From positions 3,233,001 to 3,297,000 of the forward strand of contig NZ_CP077311.1 in assembly GCF_019048265.1 (NCBI RefSeq): DNA of 64,000 bases, given 5' to 3'. Below the pieces are notes generated by a model, which saw nothing but the letters and a program-made list of their open reading frames with translations, searched no databases and was not told where the DNA came from. A program made the position numbers and the translations under genes. Shown one piece after another: positions 17,434 through 26,353 of the stretch (its first letter is position 1; the number at the start of each line of letters is the position of its first letter). This DNA comes from Aeromonas sp. FDAARGOS 1405. Its GTDB lineage: Bacteria > Pseudomonadota > Gammaproteobacteria > Enterobacterales > Aeromonadaceae.

Positions 17434-18381
17434 TTACAGCCAGCCTTTGCGCTTGAAGAAGAGCCCGGTGCCGAGCGATGACATCACCATCAGCACCAGT
17501 GACATGGGATAACCATACTCCCAGGCGAGCTCCGGCATGCGGCCGAAGTTCATGCCGTAGATACTGGCGATCAGGGTCGGCGGCAGGAAGATTACGGCGG
17601 CTACCGAGAAGATCTTGATCACCTTGTTTTGCTCCAGATTGGTTACCCCCATGGAGGCTTCCAGCTGGAAGTTGATCTTGTCAAACAGGAACTGGGTGTG
17701 GGGCAAGAGAGACTCCACGTCGTGCAGCATCTCGTCGATCCACTTGTTCTGCTCCAGGCTCATGCGTTGGCGCAGGCTGCGTTTGAGGAAACGCAGGGCG
17801 CGGCGGGTATCGTGCAGGGAGAGACGGATCTGACCGTTGGCCTCTTCCTGTGCCAACAGCTCCTTGAGCATGGGGTTGATCTGATCCGGCTCGAAGATCT
17901 GATCTGCGGTGTTTTCCAACGTTTTGTAACCATCTTCGATAAGGTCGGAAAGGTACTCTACCTTGAGGTTTTGCACCTCCAGCAGGATGTCGAGGGCATC
18001 CTCCACTTCAAGCCGATCCTGGCGCATATAGTGGCGCAGCAGGCGTACCAGCCCGATGTCATCTTCACGAATGCTGATCAGCAGGTTGTTGCGCAGGGTA
18101 AAGGAGACGTGGACACCCTTGGTGTCACGACCGATCCGCTGGGGAAACAGGGAGTGAATGTGCAGACCATCGGTATCCCAGTAGAAACGGGCGGATGCTT
18201 CAATGTCGTCGAGCTCTTCTTTGTCGGGGACCTCTTCCAGGAACAGGCCCGTCAACCATTCTCGCTCTGCCGTGTCCGGCTTGTAGGCATCCAGCCAGAC
18301 CGTGTTGTCAGGTACTATGTCGTCAGGCCCGAGCGTGACTATGTCCAGCACCTTGTTGTTGAGAATGTAGGCGGTGATCAT
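17434..18381 (-). CDS. corA: Magnesium/cobalt transporter CorA
   Basis: 315-residue CorA, the length of the E. coli protein. It has a large cytoplasmic alpha/beta and coiled funnel domain. Two C-terminal helices flank the signature YGMNFGRMPEL (GMN near residue 277), which forms the Mg2+ selectivity filter of the pentameric channel. The tail FFKRKGWL is the usual basic end. It is a single gene with its own roughly 290-base upstream region. No Mg2+ riboswitch was recognised. Confidence 0.95.
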   Translation of the reverse strand: MITAYILNNKVLDIVTLGPDDIVPDNTVWLDAYKPDTAEREWLTGLFLEEVPDKEELDDIEASARFYWDTDGLHIHSLFPQRIGRDTKGVHVSFTLRNNLLISIREDDIGLVRLLRHYMRQDRLEVEDALDILLEVQNLKVEYLSDLIEDGYKTLENTADQIFEPDQINPMLKELLAQEEANGQIRLSLHDTRRALRFLKRSLRQRMSLEQNKWIDEMLHDVESLLPHTQFLFDKINFQLEASMGVTNLEQNKVIKIFSVAAVIFLPPTLIASIYGMNFGRMPELAWEYGYPMSLVLMVMSSLGTGLFFKRKGWL

Positions 18382-18674
18382 CTGTCCCCCCTTAAAAAGT
18401 CATGGGTAATCAGGGATGGTTGCACAGGTCATGCGGCCTTAGATCGCTGCAGAAGGCGATCCCGTGGATAAGCAGATCGGGCCGATGGAAAACCTGAATG
18501 CGGCGAACTATACAGTGGCGGGCCGCGCTTGTCAGGGGCTATTCATCAGGGATTCAGCCTGTTTGTTCAAAAAAACAGCGAGGTCGGATCACCTGAGCGG
18601 CTATGCGGGGTAGAACCCAGCCTTTGGCTGGGGGAGGGCTAGCTGGGGCGGCTTGTTGCCGCTGCCCCGCTTCA

Positions 18675-20318
18675 TCACATATTCGGATAATTGGGCCCGG
18701 AGCCCCCCTGTGGTGGAGTCCAGATGATATTTTGACTGGGATCTTTAATGTCACAGGTCTTGCAGTGAATACAGTTGGCAGCGTTGATCTGCAGCTTGGC
18801 CGCACCTTCCGTTTCCAGTACTTCAAACACCCCTGCCGGGCAGTAGCGTTGGGCGGGTTCGGCCCAAGTGGGCAGATTGACCTCGACCGGAATGCGCTCG
18901 TCCTGCAGCTTGAGGTGACAAGGCTGATCCTCGTCGTGACTGGTGTTGGCCAGATACACAGACGAGAGCTTGTCAAAGCTCAGCTTGCCATCGGGTTTGG
19001 GATAATGGATGGGCTCGCAGCGACTGGCCACGCGCAGCTGACGATAATCGTGCGCCTTATCGAGCAGCTTGAAGGGCGAGTTTGCGCCAAACAGCCGTTG
19101 CTCCAGCCAGTTGAAGGCACCGCCTAACCAGGGACCATAGCGGTGAAGCGCCGCGCCGAAGTTACGCGCCGCCTTGAGTTCGCAGGCCAGCCAGCTCTGG
19201 TGCAGTTCGTCGCCATACTGTGCCAGATCTCGGCCCCCCTCATCGCCTCCCCGCAGTGCCATTGCGACGGTTTTTGCCGCCAGCATCCCCGATTTCATGG
19301 CGGTGTGGATCCCCTTGATGCGGGAAAAGTCGAGGGTGCCCGCATCACAACCGATCAGCAGGCCGCCGGGAAAATGCATGCGGGGCAGGGCGTGCCAACC
19401 CCCCTTGGTGATGGCGCGGGCGCCGTAACTGATGCGCTCCCCCCCTTGCAACACGCCGGCGATAAGCGGGTGATGCTTGAGGCGCTGGAATTCGTCGAAC
19501 GGGCTGAGCCAGGGATTCTGGTAGTTGAGATCGACAATCAGCCCGACTGCCACCTGATCCCCCTCCATGTGATAGAGATAGAAACCACCGTGACTATTGC
19601 CGCCCCCCTGCTTGCCAAGGGGCCAGCCACTGCCGTGCAGCACCCGTCCTGCTCTGCCCCGACCTGCAGGCAGTTGCCACAGCTCCTTGAAGCCGATGGC
19701 ATAGTGCTGGGGCTGGGCAGGGCTTGCCAGATTGAATGCGGCGATCAGCTGCTTGCCGAGATGGCCGCGGGCCCCTTCGGCAAAGAGGGTGTAGCGACCG
19801 AGCAGTGCCATGCCGGGCACATGATCTGCTTTCGGATTGCCCGCCCGATCCAGCCCCAGATCGCCGGTGATCACCCCCTTGGCCCGGCCCGCTTCCATGA
19901 TAAGTTCGCTGGCGGTAAATCCCGGGTATATTTCGACTCCCAGTTTTTCCGCCTGTTGGCCAAGCCAGCGGCAGAGATTGCCGAGGCTGATGATGTGACA
20001 GCCCTCATTGTGCATCCGGGGCGGCACCGCCCAGGCGGGGAGTTGCAGGGAGCGTTGCTCGCTTTGCAGCAGATGCACCTGATCGTCGCTGACCGGTACG
20101 CCGAGCGGTGCTTGCTGCCAGCCATCCGGCAGCAGTTCTTGCAAGGCGACGGGATCAAACAGGGCGCCGGAGAGCAGATGGGCGCCAATTTCCGCCCCTT
20201 TCTCCAGAAGACAGACCGAGAGAGTGGCATCCTGCTGTTTCAGGGCGATGGCTGCACTGAGCCCCGCCGGACCGCCGCCGACGATGACGACATCAAATTC
20301 CATTGCTTCCCGTTCCAT
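18675..20318 (-). CDS. Electron transfer flavoprotein-ubiquinone oxidoreductase
   Basis: 547-residue membrane-associated ETF-QO that passes electrons from reduced ETF to ubiquinone during fatty-acid and branched-chain amino-acid breakdown. The N-terminal FAD fold is VVIVGGGPAGLSAAIAL. The C-terminal [4Fe-4S] site reads CPAGVFEV...CIHCKTCDIKDPSQNI, with four cysteines. The ATG at 20318 has AGAGG just upstream; ATG 20303 is an alternative. It is divergent from etfBA across a 170-base region with a LiuR-type palindrome, so the three ETF genes are probably co-regulated. Confidence 0.95.
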   Translation of the reverse strand: MEREAMEFDVVIVGGGPAGLSAAIALKQQDATLSVCLLEKGAEIGAHLLSGALFDPVALQELLPDGWQQAPLGVPVSDDQVHLLQSEQRSLQLPAWAVPPRMHNEGCHIISLGNLCRWLGQQAEKLGVEIYPGFTASELIMEAGRAKGVITGDLGLDRAGNPKADHVPGMALLGRYTLFAEGARGHLGKQLIAAFNLASPAQPQHYAIGFKELWQLPAGRGRAGRVLHGSGWPLGKQGGGNSHGGFYLYHMEGDQVAVGLIVDLNYQNPWLSPFDEFQRLKHHPLIAGVLQGGERISYGARAITKGGWHALPRMHFPGGLLIGCDAGTLDFSRIKGIHTAMKSGMLAAKTVAMALRGGDEGGRDLAQYGDELHQSWLACELKAARNFGAALHRYGPWLGGAFNWLEQRLFGANSPFKLLDKAHDYRQLRVASRCEPIHYPKPDGKLSFDKLSSVYLANTSHDEDQPCHLKLQDERIPVEVNLPTWAEPAQRYCPAGVFEVLETEGAAKLQINAANCIHCKTCDIKDPSQNIIWTPPQGGSGPNYPNM

Positions 20319-20359
20319 CTTGCCTCTGCGCTCTGGTTGGCCTAGGGTAATGCTGGTAG

Positions 20360-20375
20360 TTTACGTAAACGTAAA
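20360..20375. promoter_or_regulatory. LiuR-like operator between etfQO and etfBA
   Basis: TTTACGTAAACGTAAA has 7-base arms (TTTACGT / ACGTAAA) around AA, a perfect inverted repeat. It closely matches the reported motif of LiuR, the MerR-family regulator of branched-chain amino-acid degradation in gammaproteobacteria. It lies in the shared divergent promoter region. No liuR gene is in the window, so assignment rests on the motif. Confidence 0.7.
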
Positions 20376-20487
20376 GCAGTTGTAAGCAAAACTGGGCAAG
20401 AAAAAGCAAAAAATCAGGGAAGAGCGTACTGCAACAAACGCAGAGGCACACTAATGAATTCAATCCAAAGAGACGAGGCATGACCCC

Positions 20488-21240
20488 ATGAAGCTGCTGG
20501 TCGCAATCAAACGGGTAGTCGACTACAACGTCAAGATCCGGGTGAAGGGAGACGGCTCCGACGTGGAGCTCGCCAATGTGAAGATGGGGATCAACCCCTT
20601 TTGTGAAATTGCGGTGGAGGAGGGGGTCAGGCTGCGGGAAGCCGGGGTTGTCAGCGAGCTGGTAGTGGTGACCTTCGGCCCAGACGCTGCCGCCGAGCAA
20701 CTGCGCCATGGGCTGGCGCTGGGGGCGGATCGGGCGCTGCATTATGTCACCGATGAGACGCTCACACCGCTGACTGTCGCCCGTGCCTTGCACAAGGTGT
20801 GTGAGCAGGAGCAGCCAGATCTGGTGCTGCTCGGCAAGCAGTCCATCGATTCAGACAACAATCAGGTGGCCCAGATGCTGGCTGCTCTCAATGATTGGCC
20901 GCTGGCGACCTGCGCGTCCGCCCTTAAGGTGGAAGCGGGAGAGCTGCTGGTGACTCGCGAAATCGACGGTGGCCTCGAGACCCTGGGCATGCCTTTGCCT
21001 GCGGTAGTGAGCGCCGATCTGCGTTTGAATGAACCGCGTTTTGCCTCGCTGCCCAACATCATGAAGGCCAAGCGCAAGCCGCTGGATAGCGCTCCGTTCT
21101 CGACACTCGCCGTTGAGGTGGCCAACCAGACCCGTTTGCTCGGGGTGATGGCGCCGCCAGCCCGCAGCGCCGGGATCAAGGTGGGCTCGGTGGACGAGCT
21201 GGTGGACAAACTCAAACACGAAGCGAAGGTGCTGCCATGA
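20488..21240 (+). CDS. etfB: Electron transfer flavoprotein beta subunit
   Basis: 250-residue ETF beta subunit. It starts MKLLVAIKRVVDYNVKIRV and contains the nucleotide-contact and signature region with DLVLLGKQSIDSDNNQVAQM and VTREIDGGLETLGMPLPAVV, typical of EtfB. Together with EtfA it forms the AMP- and FAD-containing heterodimer that takes electrons from acyl-CoA dehydrogenases and passes them to the ETF-QO encoded divergently. The stop overlaps the etfA start (ATGA at 21237-21240), so translation is coupled. Confidence 0.95.
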   Translation: MKLLVAIKRVVDYNVKIRVKGDGSDVELANVKMGINPFCEIAVEEGVRLREAGVVSELVVVTFGPDAAAEQLRHGLALGADRALHYVTDETLTPLTVARALHKVCEQEQPDLVLLGKQSIDSDNNQVAQMLAALNDWPLATCASALKVEAGELLVTREIDGGLETLGMPLPAVVSADLRLNEPRFASLPNIMKAKRKPLDSAPFSTLAVEVANQTRLLGVMAPPARSAGIKVGSVDELVDKLKHEAKVLP

Positions 21241-22163
21241 GCGTGCTGATCATTGCCGAACATCATCAGGGCCATCTGGCCGACAACGTGGCACAACTGG
21301 TCACCGCCGCCGGAGCCATCGGCGGTCAGGTTGACCTGCTGTTGCTGGGTCAGGGGCTGACCGAGGCGGGTGAACAGGCGGCAGCCCTCAGCGGCGTCGA
21401 CAAGGTGTTGCTTGCCGAACATCCCCTGCTGGCCGACGGGCTGCTGGATGGGGTGGACAAGCTGCTGGCCAGCTGGTGCGAAGGTTACAGCCACTGCCTT
21501 ATGGCGGCGAGTGCCATGGGCAAGGCGCTGCTGCCACAGGTGGCGGCCCGGCTCGGGGTGGAGATGCTCTCCGAGGTGACGGCTATCGAGAGCAGCGACA
21601 CCTTCCTGCGCCCCATCTATGCGGGCAATGCCATCGCCAGAGTGGCAAGCTCGGCGCCCGTCAAGGTGATGACGGTGCGGGCCACCGCGTTTGCCAAGGC
21701 GGCGACGGGCGGGCAGGCTCTCATCGAACGCTTGGCCGTGCCCGAATTCGCTGGTCGTACCCGGTTGGTCGAGCGCCGCGCGGTGCGCTCCAGCAGGCCC
21801 GAACTGACCGCCGCCCGGGTGGTGGTCTCCGGTGGCCGGGCACTGGGCTCCAAGGCGCAATTTGCCCTGATTGAGGCGCTGGCCGACAAGCTGGGTGGGG
21901 CGGTGGGGGCATCGCGAGCCGCCGTTGATGCAGGATATGTCGCCAACGATCTGCAAGTGGGGCAGACCGGCAAGGTGGTGGCGCCGGAGCTCTATATCGC
22001 GGTCGGCATTTCGGGGGCCATCCAGCATCTGGCGGGGATGAAGGAGTCAAAGGTGATCGTGGCCATCAACAAGGACAGCGACGCCCCCATCTTTCAGGTA
22101 GCGGACTACGGGCTGGTGGGGGATCTCTTCACTCTGCTGCCGGAGCTCACCGCCAAACTGTAA
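21237..22163 (+). CDS. etfA: Electron transfer flavoprotein alpha subunit
   Basis: 308-residue EtfA. The C-terminal FAD-binding domain shows [56 protein letters not shown] and [22 protein letters not shown], which are diagnostic for the family. It is expressed from the etfBA operon and ends at the hairpin at 22234-22254. Length and motifs are complete with no sign of damage. Confidence 0.96.
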   Translation: MSVLIIAEHHQGHLADNVAQLVTAAGAIGGQVDLLLLGQGLTEAGEQAAALSGVDKVLLAEHPLLADGLLDGVDKLLASWCEGYSHCLMAASAMGKALLPQVAARLGVEMLSEVTAIESSDTFLRPIYAGNAIARVASSAPVKVMTVRATAFAKAATGGQALIERLAVPEFAGRTRLVERRAVRSSRPELTAARVVVSGGRALGSKAQFALIEALADKLGGAVGASRAAVDAGYVANDLQVGQTGKVVAPELYIAVGISGAIQHLAGMKESKVIVAINKDSDAPIFQVADYGLVGDLFTLLPELTAKL

Positions 22164-22233
22164 ATTTGTCAGAAATGGCTGAGCTGTGGTCGTTTATGCG
22201 CTCTGCCCGCGATTTCTGTGCATGTTCCCTGCA

Positions 22234-22259
22234 AGCCCTGACCCGTTCAGGGCTTTTTC
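22234..22259 (+). terminator. Terminator after etfBA
   Basis: AGCCCTGA (22234-22241) pairs with TCAGGGCT (22247-22254) around CCCGT, followed by TTTT. It sits about 70 bases after the etfA stop. Confidence 0.8.
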
Positions 22260-22388
22260 TACTGCAAGGGGGACGCAGAGTGACGGTAAAAGGTTGAGCC
22301 AGCTCCCAAAAAGCCTTTGATCCGCTGGCTGCTCTTGTGTAAAACCTGACAAGTCATCGATTACTCTCATCCACTCACGGAAAGCGTC

Positions 22389-23477
22389 ATGAGCAAACAG
22401 ATTTACAACTTCTGCGCCGGCCCCGCCATGCTGCCGGTTGAAGTCATGGAGCGCGCCCAGCGCGAATTTTGTAATTTTCAGGGGCTGGGAGCCTCGGTCA
22501 TGGAGCTTTCCCATCGCGGCAAGCCCTACATGGCGGTGGCCGAGAAGGCCGAAGCGGATCTGCGCGAGCTGCTGGCGGTGCCGGACAACTACAAGGTGCT
22601 CTTCATGCATGGTGGCGGCCGCGGTCAGTTCTCCGCCGTGCCCATGAACCTGCTGGGCGGCGCCAACAAGAAGGCGGACTTCCTGCTGACCGGCGTCTGG
22701 TCCCAGAGCGCGGTGGATGAAGCCAAAAAGTATGGCGATATCCAGACCTTCCAGGGGGTTGCCAAGAACGAGCAGGGGATCTCTCACCTGCTGCCGACCC
22801 CGGCGTTTCGCGCCGATGCGGCTTATGTTCACTACTGTCCGAACGAAACCATTGACGGCATCGAGATGTTTGACATCCCGGCTACCGGCGAGGTGCCGCT
22901 GGTGGCGGATCTCTCCTCCACCATTCTCTCCCGTCCTCTCGAGGTGAGCCGCTTTGGCATCATCTATGCCGGTGCCCAGAAAAATATCGGGCCGTCCGGG
23001 CTTGCCATTGCCATCGTGCGCGATGACCTGCTGGATCAGGCGAGAGCCGATGTCCCCTCGATTTTCGACTACAAGCTCACTGCCAAGAACGACTCCATGT
23101 TCAACACGCCGCCCACCTACGCCTGGTATCTGGCCGGTCTGGTGTTCGAGTGGCTCAAGGAACAGGGTGGCCTCGAGGCGATGGAAGCGCGCAACAAGGA
23201 GAAGGCCGACTTCCTCTATGACTATCTCGATCAGTCGAGCTTCTACGGCAATCAGGTGGATGTCAGCTGCCGTTCGCGGATGAACATCCCGTTCCAGCTG
23301 AAAAATGCCGAGCTGGACAAGCAGTTCCTGGCCGAATCGGAAGCGGCTGGTCTGCTGGCGCTCAAAGGGCACCGCATTGTCGGCGGCATGCGCGCCAGTA
23401 TCTACAATGCCATGCCGCTGGAGGGGGTGAAGGCCCTGGTCAGCTTTATGGATGGCTTTGCCAAGCGCCACGGCTGA
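22389..23477 (+). CDS. serC: Phosphoserine aminotransferase SerC
   Basis: 362-residue PLP enzyme converting 3-phosphohydroxypyruvate and glutamate to phosphoserine. It also serves pyridoxal phosphate synthesis by acting on a PdxB product. The start [19 protein letters not shown], the [10 protein letters not shown] stretch and the PLP lysine in [13 protein letters not shown] (about 198) are classical. In enterobacteria serC and aroA form an operon. Here a terminator-like hairpin separates them, with 224 bases between genes. Confidence 0.97.
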   Translation: MSKQIYNFCAGPAMLPVEVMERAQREFCNFQGLGASVMELSHRGKPYMAVAEKAEADLRELLAVPDNYKVLFMHGGGRGQFSAVPMNLLGGANKKADFLLTGVWSQSAVDEAKKYGDIQTFQGVAKNEQGISHLLPTPAFRADAAYVHYCPNETIDGIEMFDIPATGEVPLVADLSSTILSRPLEVSRFGIIYAGAQKNIGPSGLAIAIVRDDLLDQARADVPSIFDYKLTAKNDSMFNTPPTYAWYLAGLVFEWLKEQGGLEAMEARNKEKADFLYDYLDQSSFYGNQVDVSCRSRMNIPFQLKNAELDKQFLAESEAAGLLALKGHRIVGGMRASIYNAMPLEGVKALVSFMDGFAKRHG

Positions 23478-23555
23478 TAAGAGAGCTCCACCTGTTTGCT
23501 GGCGGCCTCTCGTGACAACCCGTGAGCCGCTTACAGCTATTGCAGTGATTCAAGA

Positions 23556-23581
23556 CGCCGGGTATACCCCGGCGTTTTTTT
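23556..23581 (+). terminator. Terminator between serC and aroA
   Basis: CGCCGGG (23556-23562) pairs with CCCGGCG (23568-23574), loop TATAC, then a run of seven T. This is a strong intrinsic terminator, implying that aroA has its own promoter in the 120 bases that follow. Confidence 0.88.
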
Positions 23582-23701
23582 CAACAGAACCAGCGCGCTG
23601 GCGTTTGCCGTGCGATTTCCGCTGAAAGTGCCCTTGCCGAGCGGGACGCAGGCTGTTAACGTCCGGACAGGCGTTTATTTTTGAGATAGCACAGGAAGTC
23701 T

Positions 23702-24985
23702 ATGAATTCGTTGCGTTTGGAACCCATTTCACGTGTGGCCGGTGAGGTCAATTTGCCCGGCTCCAAGAGTGTCTCTAACCGAGCGCTGCTGCTGGCGGCG
23801 CTGGCTCGTGGCACCACTCGTCTGACCAACCTGCTCGACAGCGATGACATTCGTCACATGCTGGCTGCGCTGACCCAGCTCGGGGTCAAGTACAAGCTCT
23901 CCGCAGACAAGACCGAGTGTACCGTGCAGGGTCTGGGCCGCAGCTTTGCGGTAAAAGAGCCGGTCAATCTGTTCCTCGGCAACGCCGGTACTGCCATGCG
24001 ACCGCTGTGCGCCGCGCTATGCCTCGGTTCCGGTGAATATACCTTGGGTGGCGAGCCGCGTATGGAAGAGCGTCCCATCGGCCATCTGGTGGATGCCCTG
24101 CGTGAAGCGGGTGCCCATATCCAGTACCTGAAACACGATGGTTATCCGCCGCTGGTGGTGGACGCCAAGGGGCTGTGGGGCGGCGATGTGCACGTCGATG
24201 GCTCCGTCTCCAGCCAGTTTCTGACCGCGTTTTTGATGGCGGCGCCGATGGCGGCCGGTGATACCCGGATCCACATCAAGGGAGAGCTGGTCTCCAAGCC
24301 ATATATCGATATCACCCTGCACATCATGAAGCAGTTCGGGGTGGTCATCGAGCACGACAACTACAAGCTGTTCTACATCAAGGGCAACCAGACCTACATT
24401 AGTCCGGGTGACTTTCTGGTGGAAGGAGATGCCTCCAGCGCTTCTTACTTCCTCGCAGCGGGCGCCATCAAGGGCAAGGTGCGGGTCACCGGTATCGGCA
24501 AGCACAGCATTCAGGGTGATATCCACTTCGCCGACGTGCTGGAGAAGATGGGCGCGCGCATCACCTGGGGCGATGATTTTATCGAGGCGGAGCAGGCACC
24601 GCTGCACGGAGTGGATATGGACATGAACCATATTCCCGATGCGGCCATGACCATCGCCGTTGCCGCACTGTTTGCCGAGGGGCCGACCTCCATTCGCAAT
24701 ATCTACAACTGGCGGGTGAAAGAGACCGATCGTCTGCACGCCATGGCGACCGAGCTGCGCAAGCTGGGCGTTGAAGTGGAGGAGGGGCATGACTTCATCA
24801 CCGTGACCCCGCCGACCCAGCTCAAACATGCCGAGATCGACACCTACAACGATCACCGTATCGCCATGTGCTTCTCGCTGGTGGCGTTGTCGGATACTCC
24901 GGTCACCATCAATGATCCCAAGTGCACCTCGAAGACCTTCCCGGATTACTTCGACAAGCTGGCCAGTATCAGCTCGCGTGGCTGA
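23702..24985 (+). CDS. aroA: 5-enolpyruvylshikimate-3-phosphate synthase
   Basis: 427-residue EPSP synthase of the shikimate pathway, joining shikimate 3-phosphate and PEP. The motifs [18 protein letters not shown] (about 20-37) and [10 protein letters not shown] (about 93-102) match class I, typically glyphosate-sensitive enzymes. The C-terminal [12 protein letters not shown] and [13 protein letters not shown] are intact. AGGAAG precedes the ATG. It lies next to aroG, so the segment concentrates aromatic biosynthesis genes. Confidence 0.97.
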   Translation: MNSLRLEPISRVAGEVNLPGSKSVSNRALLLAALARGTTRLTNLLDSDDIRHMLAALTQLGVKYKLSADKTECTVQGLGRSFAVKEPVNLFLGNAGTAMRPLCAALCLGSGEYTLGGEPRMEERPIGHLVDALREAGAHIQYLKHDGYPPLVVDAKGLWGGDVHVDGSVSSQFLTAFLMAAPMAAGDTRIHIKGELVSKPYIDITLHIMKQFGVVIEHDNYKLFYIKGNQTYISPGDFLVEGDASSASYFLAAGAIKGKVRVTGIGKHSIQGDIHFADVLEKMGARITWGDDFIEAEQAPLHGVDMDMNHIPDAAMTIAVAALFAEGPTSIRNIYNWRVKETDRLHAMATELRKLGVEVEEGHDFITVTPPTQLKHAEIDTYNDHRIAMCFSLVALSDTPVTINDPKCTSKTFPDYFDKLASISSRG

Positions 24986-25017
24986 TCACTGACAAACCCG
25001 TCATCATCGACGCTTCG

Positions 25018-25040
25018 GGCCCGCGCTGAGCGGGCCTTCT
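25018..25040 (+). terminator. Terminator after aroA
   Basis: GGCCCGC (25018-25024) pairs with GCGGGCC (25030-25036), loop GCTGA, followed by TTCTT. The T-run is modest. Confidence 0.7.
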
Positions 25041-25124
25041 TGCCTTCCTCACCAGCATCGTCATTTCGCCTAGCATCATTTCAATAACTTGCAAGATTGC
25101 CATGCAAAATAGTTTTGTGATTGC

Positions 25125-25165
25125 TGTAATTTCCTATTTACACATGCGCTGTCGCGGGCTATGTT
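25125..25165 (+). promoter_or_regulatory. aroG promoter with overlapping TyrR box
   Basis: TGTAATTTCCTATTTACA (25125-25142) matches the TyrR box consensus TGTAAA-N6-TTTACA with one mismatch. Its right half supplies a -35 (TTTACA, 25137-25142). TATGTT at 25160-25165 is a -10 after 17 bases. The overlap fits repression by TyrR with an aromatic amino acid, as for E. coli aroG. Confidence 0.75.
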
Positions 25166-25205
25166 GAGATTTCCTAATCGCAGTCATCTAGCAGGAAGCC
25201 TTGTC

Positions 25206-26261
25206 ATGCAGCATCAAACCGACGACGTTCGTATCAGTGAAATCAAAGAGTTATTACCCCCGGTTGCGGTGCTTGAGAAGTTTCCGGCTACCGAGGTGGC
25301 CTCGTCCACCGTTTTTGAATCCCGTCAGGCCATTCACAATATCCTGGCCGGCGAAGATGATCGTCTGCTGGTGGTGATTGGTCCTTGCTCCATCCATGAT
25401 CCGGTTGCCGCGCTGGAGTACGGCAAGCGCCTCAAGGCGTTGCGCGACGAGCTGAAAGGTCAGCTGGAGATCGTGATGCGGGTCTACTTCGAAAAACCGC
25501 GCACCACAGTGGGCTGGAAGGGGCTGATCAACGATCCGTACCTCGACAATAGCTGCAAGATCAACGACGGTCTGCGCATTGGTCGCAAGCTGTTGCTGGA
25601 TCTCAACGACATGGGGCTGCCAACTGCCTCCGAGTTCCTCGACATGATCACCCCGCAATATGTGGCGGATCTGATGAGCTGGGGCGCGATCGGTGCCCGT
25701 ACTACCGAATCCCAGGTACACCGCGAGCTGGCCTCCGGTCTCTCCTGCCCGGTGGGCTTCAAGAACGGCACTGATGGCACCATCAAGGTGGCCATCGATG
25801 CCATTGGCGCTGCCAGTGCGCCGCACCACTTCCTGTCGGTCACCAAATACGGTCACTCCGCCATCGTGGCGACCCGCGGCAACCCGGACTGTCACATCAT
25901 TCTGCGTGGTGGTCGTGAGCCGAACTACAGTGCGGCCCATGTCAGCGAAGTTGTGAAGGGGCTGGAGAAGGCCGGTTTGCCGCAGAAGGTGATGATCGAC
26001 TTCAGTCACGCCAACAGCAGCAAACAGTTCAAGAACCAGATGGTGGTGGCCGAAGATGTAGCCGGCCAGCTGCGTGCCGGCAGCAAGGCGGTGTTTGGTG
26101 TGATGGTGGAGAGCCATCTGGTGGAAGGGCGTCAGGATTTGGTCGAGGGCTGCGAGCTTACCTTCGGTCAGAGCATCACGGATGCCTGCATCGGTTGGGC
26201 CGATACAGAAGTGCTGCTGCGCAATCTGGCGGATGCCGTTGCAACCCGCAACGCCCGCTAA
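25206..26261 (+). CDS. aroG: DAHP synthase, phenylalanine-sensitive type
   Basis: 351-residue class I 3-deoxy-D-arabino-heptulosonate-7-phosphate synthase, the entry step of the shikimate pathway. It contains LLVVIGPCSIHDP, YFEKPRTTVGWKGLINDP, GARTTESQVHRELASGLSCPVGFKNGTDG and DFSHANSSKQ, all metal/PEP-site motifs. The ATG at 25206 is chosen because AGGAAG lies 8 bases upstream and MQHQTDDVRI begins the family alignment. An upstream in-frame ATG at 25161 lies within the predicted -10. AroG (Phe-type) is preferred over AroF/AroH from general sequence feel and needs phylogeny to settle. Confidence 0.92.
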   Translation: MQHQTDDVRISEIKELLPPVAVLEKFPATEVASSTVFESRQAIHNILAGEDDRLLVVIGPCSIHDPVAALEYGKRLKALRDELKGQLEIVMRVYFEKPRTTVGWKGLINDPYLDNSCKINDGLRIGRKLLLDLNDMGLPTASEFLDMITPQYVADLMSWGAIGARTTESQVHRELASGLSCPVGFKNGTDGTIKVAIDAIGAASAPHHFLSVTKYGHSAIVATRGNPDCHIILRGGREPNYSAAHVSEVVKGLEKAGLPQKVMIDFSHANSSKQFKNQMVVAEDVAGQLRAGSKAVFGVMVESHLVEGRQDLVEGCELTFGQSITDACIGWADTEVLLRNLADAVATRNAR

Positions 26262-26306
26262 AGACGGGATTTTGCAGTCGCAGTGACAAAGAGAAAGTAA
26301 TAACCA

Positions 26307-26326
26307 GAGGCCGCTATTGCGGCCTC
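26307..26326. terminator. Hairpin between convergent aroG and sulfatase gene
   Basis: GAGGCCGC (26307-26314) pairs perfectly with GCGGCCTC (26319-26326), loop TATT. Only weak T-runs flank it (ATCTATT on plus; TGGTTATTACTTT on minus). Likely a shared terminator. Confidence 0.6.
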
Positions 26327-26353
26327 ATCTATTCGTGTTGCAGGGCTTAAGGC

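Noticed and set aside
22194..23471. 425-residue minus-strand frame over serC
   Set aside because: serC is certain by motif. The opposing frame is His/Arg/Gly-rich shadow sequence with no domain.
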